A DNA stretch of 64,000 bases from contig OX637393.1 of the NCBI GenBank assembly GCA_951799425.1, positions 36,529,744 to 36,593,743 of the forward strand. The letters are read 5' to 3'. The stretch's first letter is position 1. The number at the start of each line of letters is the position of its first letter. The notes beneath the pieces are model-generated. The model did not search any database, was not told where the DNA came from, and worked only from the letters and a program-made list of their open reading frames with translations. Of the stretch, positions 47,983 to 58,776 are shown piece after piece. The stretch comes from Ilex aquifolium (lineage: Eukaryota; Streptophyta; Magnoliopsida; Aquifoliales; Aquifoliaceae). The position numbers and the translations under genes are program-made.

Positions 47983-48475
47983 TGATGATACACAAATTGG
48001 TTTTATACACCACATGTCAAGTGATTGGTATTAAATGCAGTAATTAAGAAGTAAGAGAGCAACACAAGCAAGACAAATATGTAGAGTAGTTCGGTCAATG
48101 TGACCTACGTCCACTTTGAAGGACTAGGGTCGACTGGGTATTTTATTGCTTCGAGGAGTGTTGGGAGAGCAGGGAGATACAAGCTATGAGAGAGTGATAG
48201 CAGATGTGTTCGATTGTGTTTGTTGCCCCCCAAGTGTTCGCGGGGTTTACAATTTATAGTCGTCTCCTAACAGATTGAGGCGACTTGTCAGTAATTAAAA
48301 GACTAATTTGGTGGAGCTGGCGCCGTCTTCTCAACGGATGAGGTAGTTGCGGCGCTCCCCATATGATCCAGTCAAAGGATGAGCGGTGTTTGACTTCTTC
48401 CAAAACGGCATAGATGAGGCTCTTGGATGACCCTGCTTACTCTCTTGGTGACGTAACTCCCCAACTTTCTAAATA
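47983..48475 (-). repeat. 5' LTR of the gag-only element, outer end missing
   Basis: Aligns with 43231-43592 plus the start of 44919-45161. It ends at GTAACTCCCCAA, about 110 bp short of the LTR end, where LINE sequence starts. Confidence 0.8.
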
Positions 48476-48476
48476 C

Positions 48477-48715
48477 ACAACCACCATCTTCCCTCTTATT
48501 CCACCAGGTATATAGAATTCCAGTAAATCTTAGATCAACAAGTTCAGTAGCTTGAATACTATCTTCAAACTCCTCCAACAGCTTGATTCTATCTTGCTAT
48601 ACCTCCTATGTTTTCCTTCACTGTTCTGATAATGTTGAAATCCCCCATTAATGCCCAAGGCTTATTTGAACAAATACTGGCATAACTAGATATACTGTGT
48701 CAAAGTTGTCTTCTA
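48477..48715 (-). pseudogene. L1-type LINE endonuclease fragment
   Basis: Minus reading: KPWALMGDFNIIRTVKENIG, then after a frame change EEFEDSIQATELVDLRFTGI and LYTWWNKREDGG. This is the C-terminal part of an AP-type endonuclease (GDFN...DL...G...TWWN). It is the other side of the split LINE at 42700-43225. 48716-48997 shows no recognisable gene. Confidence 0.8.
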
Positions 48716-48997
48716 ATTATGTCATCATTAGAAGCATATATGAAAGGTAACACAAATTTGTGTGTTGCTTTCCAAATGATACACAGAAGGATGACTATCA
48801 TAAAAAATAGTTTGTCTTCAAATATTAAGTATTTTTCTTGGTTCAAAATCAATAAAAGTGATGTATTTTTTATTGGTTTTCAAAATTCGAATCTCAATTT
48901 ATGATTTTAAGATTATATAAACAGCAATATTTAATTTAAATAATATGATCTGATCAAATTTAATTCCTTTTACCTTTTCTGTAAAAAACCTTTTTTT

Positions 48998-50610
48998 GGA
49001 AAATTTCAATCACACCCTTTCTAATTTACTATATCTTAAAGGATACCCTCTATTATCCAAATATCATTGACACCCATTCTAGTTTATATTTAAACATAAC
49101 TAACACATCTGCCATTAAACCACTATTTCTAAAAAAAAAATTAACCTAAAAGATCAAAAATACCTCTACATAAAACTCAAACAATCTTTCTACATAAAAT
49201 TCAATTAAAATTATGGCCGATTAAAATTTATTTTTCTACATATTAAAATTCGAGCTGATTAAAATTCATTTTTCTTCATATTAAAATTTGAGCCTATTAA
49301 AATTCGATTCAAGTTAATTAAAATTTTATTTTTTTAAGTATTCAAATTCGAGCCTATTAAAATTTATTTTTTACATTAAAATTCGAGCCGATTTGAGCTC
49401 TACCTAAGCTGTTAGCGCCGATTAAAATTTGTTTCGAGTCGATTAAAATTTATATTTTTTATTTATTAAAATTCATGTCAATTAAAATTCGATTCAAGTT
49501 GATTAAAATTTATTTTTTATGTACTAAAATTTGAGTAGATTAAAATTCATATTTTTTTATGTATCAAAATTCAGGTCGATTAAAATTAGGGGTGGCAATC
49601 GAGTCGTGTTGTGTCGGGGTTGTGTTGTGTTGTGTCGTGTCGAACATTAGTCAATCCTAACCCAACCCATTTAACTAATCGTGTCGTGTCGAGTTGGCCT
49701 GTTTATTTTCGTGTTTGTATTCTTGTTGGCCCACATAAACTTTGAATAAAAAATTTGACGCTAAAATTTTATTTTCACTTAATTGAATCTCTCTTTATAC
49801 TTTTTCTACAAACTAAAAATTAACTTAATAATAATAATAATGAGTAATAATATTTTTTTTCTACAATAATTATGTCAGTGCTTGATAAACAGTTACAAAT
49901 AATTAATTTTTATTTCTATAATACTAATTAAATATGCTAATCGTACATCGCGCAACTAAATTAAACATCAGAAGTAATGAAAAAAAACAAGTCATCAGAA
50001 CATGAAAACTCATACATGCAACGAAAATGTCAGGTCAATCTCCTTCGAGTTAAAAATTTCGTGTTGATGGGTCAATTCGGGTTAAGCGGGTTGAACCCGA
50101 ACACGACTCATTAACACTTCGTGTTGATGAGTCGTGTCATACACGAGTTTGTACCAAAAAATAGTCAACTCAAACTCGTTTATTCGTGTCGTGTTCGTAT
50201 CGAGTTATCGTGTCGTGTCAAAAATTGTCACCCCTAATTAAAATTCAATGTAAATTGATTAAAATTTGATTTTAGTAGATTTTTAATCGGCTCAAATTTT
50301 AATACATAAAAAAATATAATTTTTAATCTACTCGAATTTTAATACGTAAAAAATAAATTTTAATTAGTTCGAATCGAATTTTAATCGGCCAGAATTTTAA
50401 TAAGTAAAAAAATTTAAAAAACAAAAAGGGTCTCATTGAAAATATATCTTTTTAGAATGGGTGCAGATAAAGTTTTTCCTCAAATTTATAATAAGCAATT
50501 TAGTAAAATTACATTCCAATTAATACCTCAATTTGACAGGGTGTCAAAGATTCAGAAAATAAAAAATATACTTAAGATATAAAGTAGAAGGGTGTGACTG
50601 AAATTTTTCC
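48998..50610. mobile_element. Foldback element with long degenerate inverted arms
   Basis: Ends are inverted: left GGAAAATTTCAATCACACCC (48998), right complement GGAAAAATTTCAGTCACACC (50610). The outer arms stay similar inward (e.g. ACTATATCTTAA near 49030). The inner arms are runs of GATTAAAATT with TATTTTTT spacers on the left and their complement on the right. A hAT MITE sits in the centre. No target duplication is clear and there are no coding regions. Confidence 0.7.
49587..50236. mobile_element. hAT-type MITE, 650 bp
   Basis: Left end TAGGGGTGGCAATCG, right end AATTGTCACCCCTA. Both are flanked by the 8-bp repeat ATTAAAAT (49579-49586, 50237-50244), the hAT duplication size. Subterminal regions are rich in GTGTCGTGT. 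No ORF. Confidence 0.9.
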
Positions 50611-50826
50611 AGAATTTACACAGCGTTCTAGAATGACCCAAAGAATTTAGCAAATTCTAGGATCCACACTGCACAGATGTAAGGTCCTCAATTGTCCACG
50701 ATTAATCCCACAGATCCGTTGCACCGCACACAGCTTTATTTCTTTAAAACCCCCTCTCCCACAGCACATCTTATCAACAATAACCAACTTGACCTCTCTC
50801 TCTCTCCCTTCTACAGTCATTCAACA

Positions 50827-51829
50827 ATGGCCACGAAAGAGATGGAAACAGTAAAGGGTCTAGACTTGCAAAAGTACATGGGAAGGTGGTATGAGATAGC
50901 TTCATTCCCATCAAGGTTTCAACCCAAGAATGGGATAAACACAAGGGCTACATACACTTTGAACCCTGATGGTACTGTTCATGTTCTGAATGAGACTTGG
51001 ACTGATGGCAAGAGAGGCTCTATAGAAGGTACTGCGTATAAGGCGGACCCTTCTAGTGATGAGGCCAAACTCAAAGTCAAGTTCTATGTTCCTCCTTTCT
51101 TGCCTATCTTTCCTGTTACTGGGGATTACTGGGTTTTGTCTATTGATGATGATTATCAGTATGCTTTGATTGGCCAACCCGCCAGGAAATATCTTTGGGT
51201 ATGTCTCTGATTCCATATTCTTTTGTGTGTGTGTGTGGCTGCATAGATAGATTCACACACAAGAAGACATAATTTATTCATATACCACTTTTGGGGATTT
51301 TGTGGTGGGTTTAACTTGGTGAGTGACTTCTAATTTTGATACTTGATATGGGTCCTTGTTCTTGGATTGTGATTTGATCAATTTCTTGTTCTTGGATATG
51401 ATTTGATCAAGTTTTAAGATTTACATTTGTTGGTTTGTGGTTCAACAAGTAATGGAAAATAAAAGGAAATAAAATTAGGGGAGATTTTGAACATAAATGG
51501 AGGATAGGGAGGGAGGGAGATATAAGTATCATATATCATTGTTTATTACTGTTACTTGTTTTTGTTGGTTTTTTGTGTTTCTTGTGATTATATGTTAGGA
51601 ATATGTCTTCTTAATATGTTATTCTTGTGCTCTATGTATTCAGATATTGTGTAGGCAGAACCAACTTGATGAGGAGATCTACAATCAGCTGGTTCAGAAA
51701 GCCAAAGAACAGGGATATGATGTGAGCAAGCTTCAAAAAACACAGCAGACAGATCCTCCACCAGAGGGTGATGATGCCCCCAAGGACACCAAAGGCATTT
51801 GGTGGATTAAGTCCATTCTGGGAAAATAG
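50827..51829 (+). CDS. TIL: Temperature-induced lipocalin, two exons
   Basis: Plant TIL is a small membrane-associated lipocalin that protects membranes and chloroplasts against heat, cold and oxidative stress. Exons 50827-51198 and 51644-51829 (GT-AG, phase 0) give 185 residues, the usual TIL length. The start MATKEMETVKG fits the family; an upstream in-frame ATG at 50692 would add an unrelated 45-residue leader and is rejected. Visible motifs: GRWYEIASFPSRFQPKNG (lipocalin SCR1, residues 19-36), GDYWVLSIDDDYQYALIG (residues 98-115) and WILCRQNQLDEE across the intron. There is no N-terminal signal peptide, as in other TILs. The 5' UTR has a CT tract at about 50793-50808. AATAAA at 51872 is a possible poly(A) signal. 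It looks intact. Confidence 0.95.
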
Positions 51830-52841
51830 TAATTGCCAAATATATATTTCTAGACTTTTATCATATACAGAAATAAAAGGACTTAAACCCTGCAAAATCT
51901 GAATGTTTGATGCTGTATTCAGACTTTTCTTATTACTATTAGGCCTTGTAAAGTTTGAGAGTAGTCTGTGGTTGAACTTTTTTTTGAGAATTGTGGAATG
52001 TGAATTATTAGTGTTTCTTTGGTGTGAAATCTTCCTGGTTTTTCCAGCTGTGGTTTGAAATTAATGTGATAAGCTTGGGCTCCAAGGATGAGCACTAAGG
52101 GAATGACCACTTGGGTCCATCTTGGTCTTATCCTTCTTTTGCTTTGTTTGGATGGACTCAACACTGTTCCCTTGGAGCCCAACTGATAGAGATGTATCTT
52201 TCCACCTCCAGTACCTCATTTGACAGGGAGGTTTGGACCCATATAACCCATTGCATGAGCCGTGCAGAAGCAGCTTCCTCCTAACAACTGAATTATTTAC
52301 CAGTTTGCAATTATTTTGAAATGGTGATTTTAAAATAAAATTATCAAATTATGATATTTTTAAATTTATTTATTAAATTATAACATTTTTAAAAAAAAAA
52401 GGGTTATATCAAAGGTGAGGTGGGGTTAACAACTCTATTTTTAATACAAGTCTATATAATTAATGTTTTCAATAAATTTACTCTTAAAACCTGGTAATTA
52501 ATTCCCTAACACCCGCCCACTGCACAAAAAAATTATTTGGCAATTTTTTAGTGGCAAAAATATTGAAACTCTTGTTTTTGGGATTTTTTCCTTCTTGATA
52601 GGTCTTTGCTAATTAGTATTCTTAGTGGGGCAGGTTTGAGATCTATGAAAATTATTGTGAAGGAATAGTGTGAAGCTTATAGAGGAATTTCTTGAGGTCT
52701 ATTTGAAATAGATCAATTTTATTTGAATATAATTTGTTTGATCTAATGCATCATACTTATTAGATTGACAGTGGGACCTTGTATAATTAAGATTCGTTAT
52801 CAATTTAATAATTATAATATATTAGGTCAATAAGTTAAATT

Positions 52842-52880
<39 letters not shown>

Positions 52881-53044
52881 TTGGAATGAACAATATTATA
52901 TACACCGCCTTTCTACGGTACCCCAATAGACCATACCTTAAGAGTTAAGAATAAGAACTGAACTGACGTGGGTCCCTTTTGGACAATATGTTGGTCTGGC
53001 TTGTTTTTGTTTGTTGCTTGCCTCTTTTATGCACATTGTTTAGA
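51830..53044. other. TIL 3' flank, AT-rich, no gene seen
   Basis: Contains the putative poly(A) signal AATAAA (51872-51877), A/T-rich palindromic stretches near 52320-52400 and a (TA)n run at 52844-52875. ORFs here are short and not recognisable. Confidence 0.7.
52844..52875. repeat. (TA)n microsatellite
   Basis: About 16 uninterrupted TA units. Confidence 0.95.
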
Positions 53045-53649
53045 GGGTTAATTATAAAATATTTCCTTTAATTTTGAGTAGTTTATAACTCGCTCCTTCA
53101 AGTATTAATTTCAACAAATATAATCTCTTTTTAAGTTTGAATATTTTATAATTAATTTTAATAGTTATTTTTAGATAATAAAAATTGACAAAAGTTAGAA
53201 ATATCAAAATCACGTGATTCCTATTTTATTGAAAAGAAATTATTACCCTTATACCAATTTTTCCCATATACCAAATATCTATATTTCTCCCTTTACCCTT
53301 ACACCCTTTTATCATTCCTTACCTCATATTGTTAACTCTCATTCCATTTTCCTTCCGGTAGAAACCCTCACTTCTCTATGATGAGTTGGGGGCGAATGTT
53401 TTCTTATTTTTTAGTCTTGACTTTTTTCGTTTTCTTATTTTTTAGGGACAAAATTGATTTCTCAAGAAAAAAAATATGAAAAATAATGTGTAAGACGGAG
53501 GCTGTAATAGTTCTTTCAGGTGTTCAGCCACTGTTGTTGGTCAATTTAATCCACTTGAAACTTGAAAATAGTAAATTGCAGAATTTGAAACAATAAAAAG
53601 TTGATTGCAACAAATGTCATAGTTGGAGGGCACACATTATAATTAACCC
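53045..53649. mobile_element. Mutator-like MITE, 605 bp
   Basis: Left end GGGTTAATTATAA, right end TTATAATTAACCC. The interior start (CTCCTTCAAG, AATTTCAACAAAT) resembles the element at 3472, so it is the same or a sister family. Flanking 9-mers TTGTTTAGA and TTGTTAATA agree only in part. 53650-54195 shows no gene. Confidence 0.7.
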
Positions 53650-54195
53650 TTGTTAATATTTTAGGAAGCTGATTGAGATGTGTTTGATGTGATACTCCTG
53701 CAAAAATTTCCCATTTGAGATGATGGTTTTCTTTTGTCTATGCACTTTCCAATTTTATTAATCAGAAAAGCTTGCAAACAAATGTACTCCACCTTCTTCA
53801 TGGGCAGTAAGTATTGGGCAAAACGTATGCTTGGGGAAAGGCCCGCACTTCATGGACTGGTCCAAAAGCTCGGTGGTTCAACCCAGGATGACTTCATTTT
53901 GGGCGCGTCTTCACCCGATGGATTGGCTCACAATAATAAGAAGGCCCATCGAATAGGCTCAGGACTCAGTCCAATGGATCATTAAAATTCAAAAATATTT
54001 TAATCAAAAACTTTATTGCTAATAATATAATAAAAATAGTGATAATTGGGGCCTACCTTTCAGCAGGAAGACTTAAGTTCATCCTTAAATATATTTGATG
54101 TTAAGTCCTATTATTATATTTTTAGTAAGTAGTTAAGTCAAAACTTTTTTTTACGGGTCCTTTGAAAGTTGGTACATGAAATTGGACTTAATTGT

Positions 54196-54674
54196 TGTTG
54201 GGAATCGTATACATATTGCGGAAGTATAGGATCAAATACATACCTTATTCGCTTTAATCCTAAAAACCGTTTGAGGATGTTCCACGTACTTTAGAATCTG
54301 AAAATTATCTTTTCTTCGATTGTTCGAGCAGTATAGTGTTGTTACACAATAAAAATCAATACCGAGTTTCCACAGCACAAAAGTCTTTCAACGTTATGTA
54401 GAGAGAGAGAGGGAAATAGAATATGAGACTTTAACGTTTGATTATTTTTCAGAGATATGTCATCTATTGGATTGCCTTGAGTTTATATAGGCAACCAATG
54501 AATGTCATTAAGAGACACATTCTATAGGGACATGTCTATTAATATTTAACAGACATTTATTTTGGGTGGTAAAGAATACCTCCAAAAGACATGCCCCTTT
54601 GGGCATTTTTTAATTTTGGGTCAACCCACCATGGGCGCCCCGGTTCGGGTCCATGACCCAACCAATATCTAACA
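54196..54674 (-). repeat. Copia element 2 3' LTR
   Basis: On plus it starts TGTTGGGAATCG and ends CCAATATCTAACA. The purine tract on minus (GCGAGTGGGAGA) abuts its start, as expected for a plus-strand primer. Confidence 0.8.
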
Positions 54675-55783
54675 TCTCCCACTCGCATGTGGTGGGTATG
54701 ACACTGTCATCTCTTTCAATCCATTATATACATCAACATCAATTCATACAGACTAATGGGTCGTGCGATCACTGAGCACACCTGCAATTTGGGAGCTCTA
54801 TACTAGAAACTCTACAAAGCTAGCATAGAGACATTAACCCTAAAAAAAATGAAAATGGTGTCTCAAGTACTCTAGACCTATTCGAATACACCGTTTCAAG
54901 CATCTTTAATCCCTCACAATATAAGAGCATGCATAACCCCTCGAAGCTTTCGCCTATACATTCACACTTTGTCACTATTTAAACTAGCGCCCAAAGTTGT
55001 CGACAGTGAATATATCGCGGGATGTTCCAAATGGTCTTCCTTTCACCCTCATGTCACTTAGTTCAAAATTAACCGCTTTTCCAGCAATGTTCCGAAAGGC
55101 CGAATCACTCATGACCGTAAGTAACATGCCAAAGTAGTTGAGCATTAATTCTTTCACTTTATGACATAGTCAAAAGTCAGAGAGTACATAGAATGTTTGG
55201 TTAAACAAAATAACTTGGTCATGTAAAAATGACTCGGAGGGCTCACACAGTGAAGAAGCAAGGATCCATTCATTCACCTCCTTAATTATCGCCAAACACA
55301 TGTAGTATGAAATACATGCTAGGGTGGAGTGTCTTGATCCTAATGAGAGCGTATGTCATACTCAGACACCGTACAAATCTTAGTCTAGTCGCTCTACAAG
55401 CATCTAACCCGAGTTCTCTATTTGGTCGCCCTCCAAAGAAGCCAAATTAAGATCTCGCATCTAGCTAATCAACAAACACATGCATAATGGACATGGAGTT
55501 GTGTCCATTATCGATCCTCAAATGTCAGATCTCATTCTGTGTACAAAACAGAGCGATACTATATGCTAGAGTATCTCATCTTTGCTCGCCATATCAAGCG
55601 CCAAAGGCGATTGCTCGTGTGAGTGAGCCAATTACGCCCGCTGACATACTTAATGTGTGTGTTTTATCAAATATCAAGGCAATCAAGGAATATAACATTT
55701 AATTGTAATTAAAATCATGTATTAATATCCCAAAAAATGTAAATACAAATGACTGTGTGATCCATACAATCTCTAGCACATAA
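54675..55783 (-). other. Long 3' untranslated region of copia element 2
   Basis: Over 1.1 kb between the RNase H stop and the LTR with no ORF that I recognise on either strand. Confidence 0.6.
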
Positions 55784-56550
55784 TCAATACCTACAAAGTC
55801 CTAGAGTTCTAACATGAGTCATATACACATCTCTAGCTATAGGCTTAGTTAGGGGGTCTGCAACCATCTGAGTTGTAGGTATGTGTTTCAAGATTACTTC
55901 TTTTTGTGCAATCATATCTCTGATGTAATGATATCTTAGATCTATGTGTTTGGTTCTTCCATGATACTTAGGATCCTTAGCATAAGCTAATGCAGTCATG
56001 CTATCACAATGAATCATCACCAGGCCCAAGGTATTTGTGACTACTCCTAGATGTTGAAAGAACCTTCTTAACCAAACAGCTTCTTGTACAGCAGCAGAAC
56101 AAGCCACGTATTCTACTTCCAAGGTGGATAAGGATATGCATGATTGCTTTTTACTACTCCATGTAATGGTCCCACCATTAAGTAAGAAAACATATCCTAA
56201 TTTGGACTTATGTTCATCTATATCACCACCCCAATCAGCATCGCTATAACCAACCATCTGTAAATCTGGAGACTAGTTGCATAACATATAATTTGAAGTC
56301 CCCTTAAGATTTCGTAGTATCCTTTTGACTGCCTTCCAATGAGCTATTCCAGGATTTGACTGAAAATGATTAACTAGGCCTACCGCATAGCAAATATCGG
56401 GACGAGTACACATCATAGCGTACATTAAGCTACCTACAACACTGGCATAGGGAACACGAGCCATCTTTTCCTTTTCCTCAGGAGGCTTAGGGCACATCTT
56501 TAGGCTTAGGCTCTCGTATTTCGCTACAAGAGTGTCTATGGGTTTGCAGT
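55784..56550 (-). pseudogene. Copia element 2 RT C-terminus and RNase H
   Basis: RT C-terminal block (PYASVVGSLMYAMMCTRPDI, then WKAVKRILRNLKGT), one in-frame TAG at 56273-56275, then RNase H with catalytic-type motifs YSDADWGG, STLEVEYVA and IHCDSMTALAYAKDP, ending LTKPIARDVYMTHV...LCRY. The reading is open across the gypsy junction for four codons, but those belong to the gypsy LTR. Confidence 0.88.
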
Positions 56551-58732
56551 TGTCACGCCCCAAATTTCACAAAAGCGTGATTAAAAAAAATTACTTTGTT
56601 TCTTCAAAAACACATGTCGATTTGTTGTAACAACATCTAGAAAAGTATTTCTTTAGTTTAAATAAATCATTTTTTTTTATTTTTTTTTTTGAAAATTTCG
56701 GCAGAGTTTCCTTTGAAAATTGGTCTTCCAACTAGTTAGTAAGAGCATCCCTGTGAGAGCATGACATAATTTAAACTAACTAAACATCCACAACATGCCT
56801 CCATAAAAAAATATAATCCAACTAAATCCGAGGTGGCAATTAGAGGCCCACGAAGTCCTCCCAAACCCGAATACATCCAACACCAATATACACAACAACT
56901 TAGAACACAAAGTTATAACTTTACATTACAATACCCAAAATAATAATCCCTCAATGGGATGATCTAGTGTACACCACAAAAGTCTCAAAATAACCTTTTC
57001 AAACACAATGTTTGAGTGCTAACATTTATACATAAATTCTAAAGGTATATACAAAAAAAACTCCAAAAGATATTCTTTCTAGTCCAAGCTCCAACAAGCA
57101 TTCCATCACCTATGCCCCAAGATGCATGCTAGTCTCTGAAAATATTAGTAAGGAATGAGCAACCACACACTCAGTAGGATAATCATTTTCCCAAGCATTT
57201 ACAAAGTTTTAAATACCAACATTCACAAACCATACTAATAAGTAATGAAAGCTTTCTATAACTAAATACAGGTACAAGATAATAAGTAAAGCATTTATAA
57301 AAATCTCTCAACACCTCATCATTAGAAATATACAAAAGTATAAATTAAATGTTTATATATTTAAAGTCAAACCATCATAGTAAATACCATGCATGCCTCG
57401 CATATGGACAATATCATCAATCACACTGGTTCACGCATGAACCATCCCCGGGGAACCTTTTGGGTCTTGCACCCTAGGGTCTCATCGCCCTTCTTGCTTT
57501 TTAAGAGGAATGTGTAGGGCACACAACTTGTGATGCCACATAGGCCATCACCGAAAATCACTACCATAACCAATCCCCCTTAGGACTAGTAGCCGCATTG
57601 GCAACCCACTCAATAGGCCCCAATCGTCTACTAACCCTCTGCCTGTCAATATCGAGCATACATTTCAAAAAAATCATTATTTTTTATATCCATAAATCCT
57701 TTTGAAAACTCATGTCATAACCTTGGCATTTTATCAAACATATAGTATACTCAAATCTCAAAATTTGCATTTTCAAAGCAACACAACCAATTCCAAGAAA
57801 ATAAGTCATATATATTATGTACAAGATCATAACATACTTCAAAATCCCCAAATCACGGGTTTAATCAATTACCCATAACCAAAATCAAACTAGGGTCTCA
57901 AACCCACAACACTAAAATTATTTTCATTTCCAAGAGAATAAATCATATATATTATGTACAAGATCATAGCACACTTCAAAACCCCCAAATCATAGGTTTA
58001 ATCAAATACCCATAACTAAAATCAATCTAGGGTTTCAAATCCACCACACTAAAATCCATTTTATGCATGTAGGTTCACAATTCATGGCATACTCCACAAT
58101 AAATCAAGGTTTACAACAATTATTTTTCCATCAAACCCATAGTAAGCTTTAACTAAAGAAAATAAATGAGATGCACAATGTAAATGCAAGAGAGAGGAAA
58201 ACCCCACCTAGAAATCAAAAGTCCAAGCTTAATCTCCAAGATTCTCAAGCCAAGCCCAAGCCCTAGAGCCCTTCTTTTCTCTTCTTCTTTCTAGTTCTAA
58301 GATGGGTGAAGGAGTTTTGGGTGAGAGATGTGAGAAAAAATGGAAGAAAAGGGCTGAAATCTAAGTTTTAAACAAGTTGTCCCCGAATGTTACTGTTCAT
58401 TGGCTGAAAAATACATTTTTTTCCGAAATTACGGTTTTGCCACTAAAAGTCTTCAATTTGATCCATATGACTACCCTAAGGTTTTTTGACCTTCCGGATT
58501 CATTCGTAATATTATTTTAACCTAAAAAAACATTAATATATTTACATAGTTACCCTTATCAACCTTAAACACCTCTAAAAATTAAATTGACCCCAAAAGT
58601 CAATACGTTCGTACTTCAAGTTTACGCGACTATTCATTTAACAATGATTCGAAGTTTCTCTCATTATTTTAATTATTTTAGAAATACTAGCAAGTTAATA
58701 TTATTTATATTTATATAACACACGGGATCTCA
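56551..58732 (-). repeat. Chromovirus 3' LTR (2182 bp)
   Basis: On plus it begins TGTCACGCCCCAAATTTC and ends CACGGGATCTCA. The purine tract on minus (AACGGGGGTGGATTG) abuts it at 58733-58747. Confidence 0.88.
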
Positions 58733-58776
58733 CAATCCACCCCCGTTAAACTAAGTTTCGTCCCCGAAACTTGTTA

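Larger units (their letters stand above)
43231..48475 (-). mobile_element. Gag-only gypsy-like LTR element, minus strand, inserted in a LINE
   Basis: The 3' LTR (minus sense) is 43231-45161 and contains a nested element. The 5' LTR is 47983-48475, truncated at its outer end. The primer region (complement of TTTCCCACAGACGGTACCAA, 47961-47980) adjoins the 5' LTR, and a purine tract (GGGGAGCAAA on minus) adjoins the 3' LTR at 45162. Only gag and a coiled-coil remnant are present; there is no pol. This suggests a non-autonomous or internally deleted member of the Tat group. Confidence 0.78.
54196..56550 (-). mobile_element. Ty1/copia element 2, 3' part, cut by a chromovirus
   Basis: Minus strand. 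The 3' LTR lies at 54196-54674, a 1.1-kb untranslated region follows, then RNase H and part of RT up to 56550. There it is interrupted by the gypsy LTR. Its 5' part should lie beyond the right edge of the window. Confidence 0.85.

Noticed and set aside
50692..50826. Upstream in-frame start for TIL adding 45 residues
   Set aside because: The extension is unlike any lipocalin N-terminus and spans the CT-rich leader. The ATG at 50827 gives the family's normal length.
53734..53985. 83-codon plus-strand ORF
   Set aside because: No recognisable domain; AT-rich intergenic DNA near a MITE.
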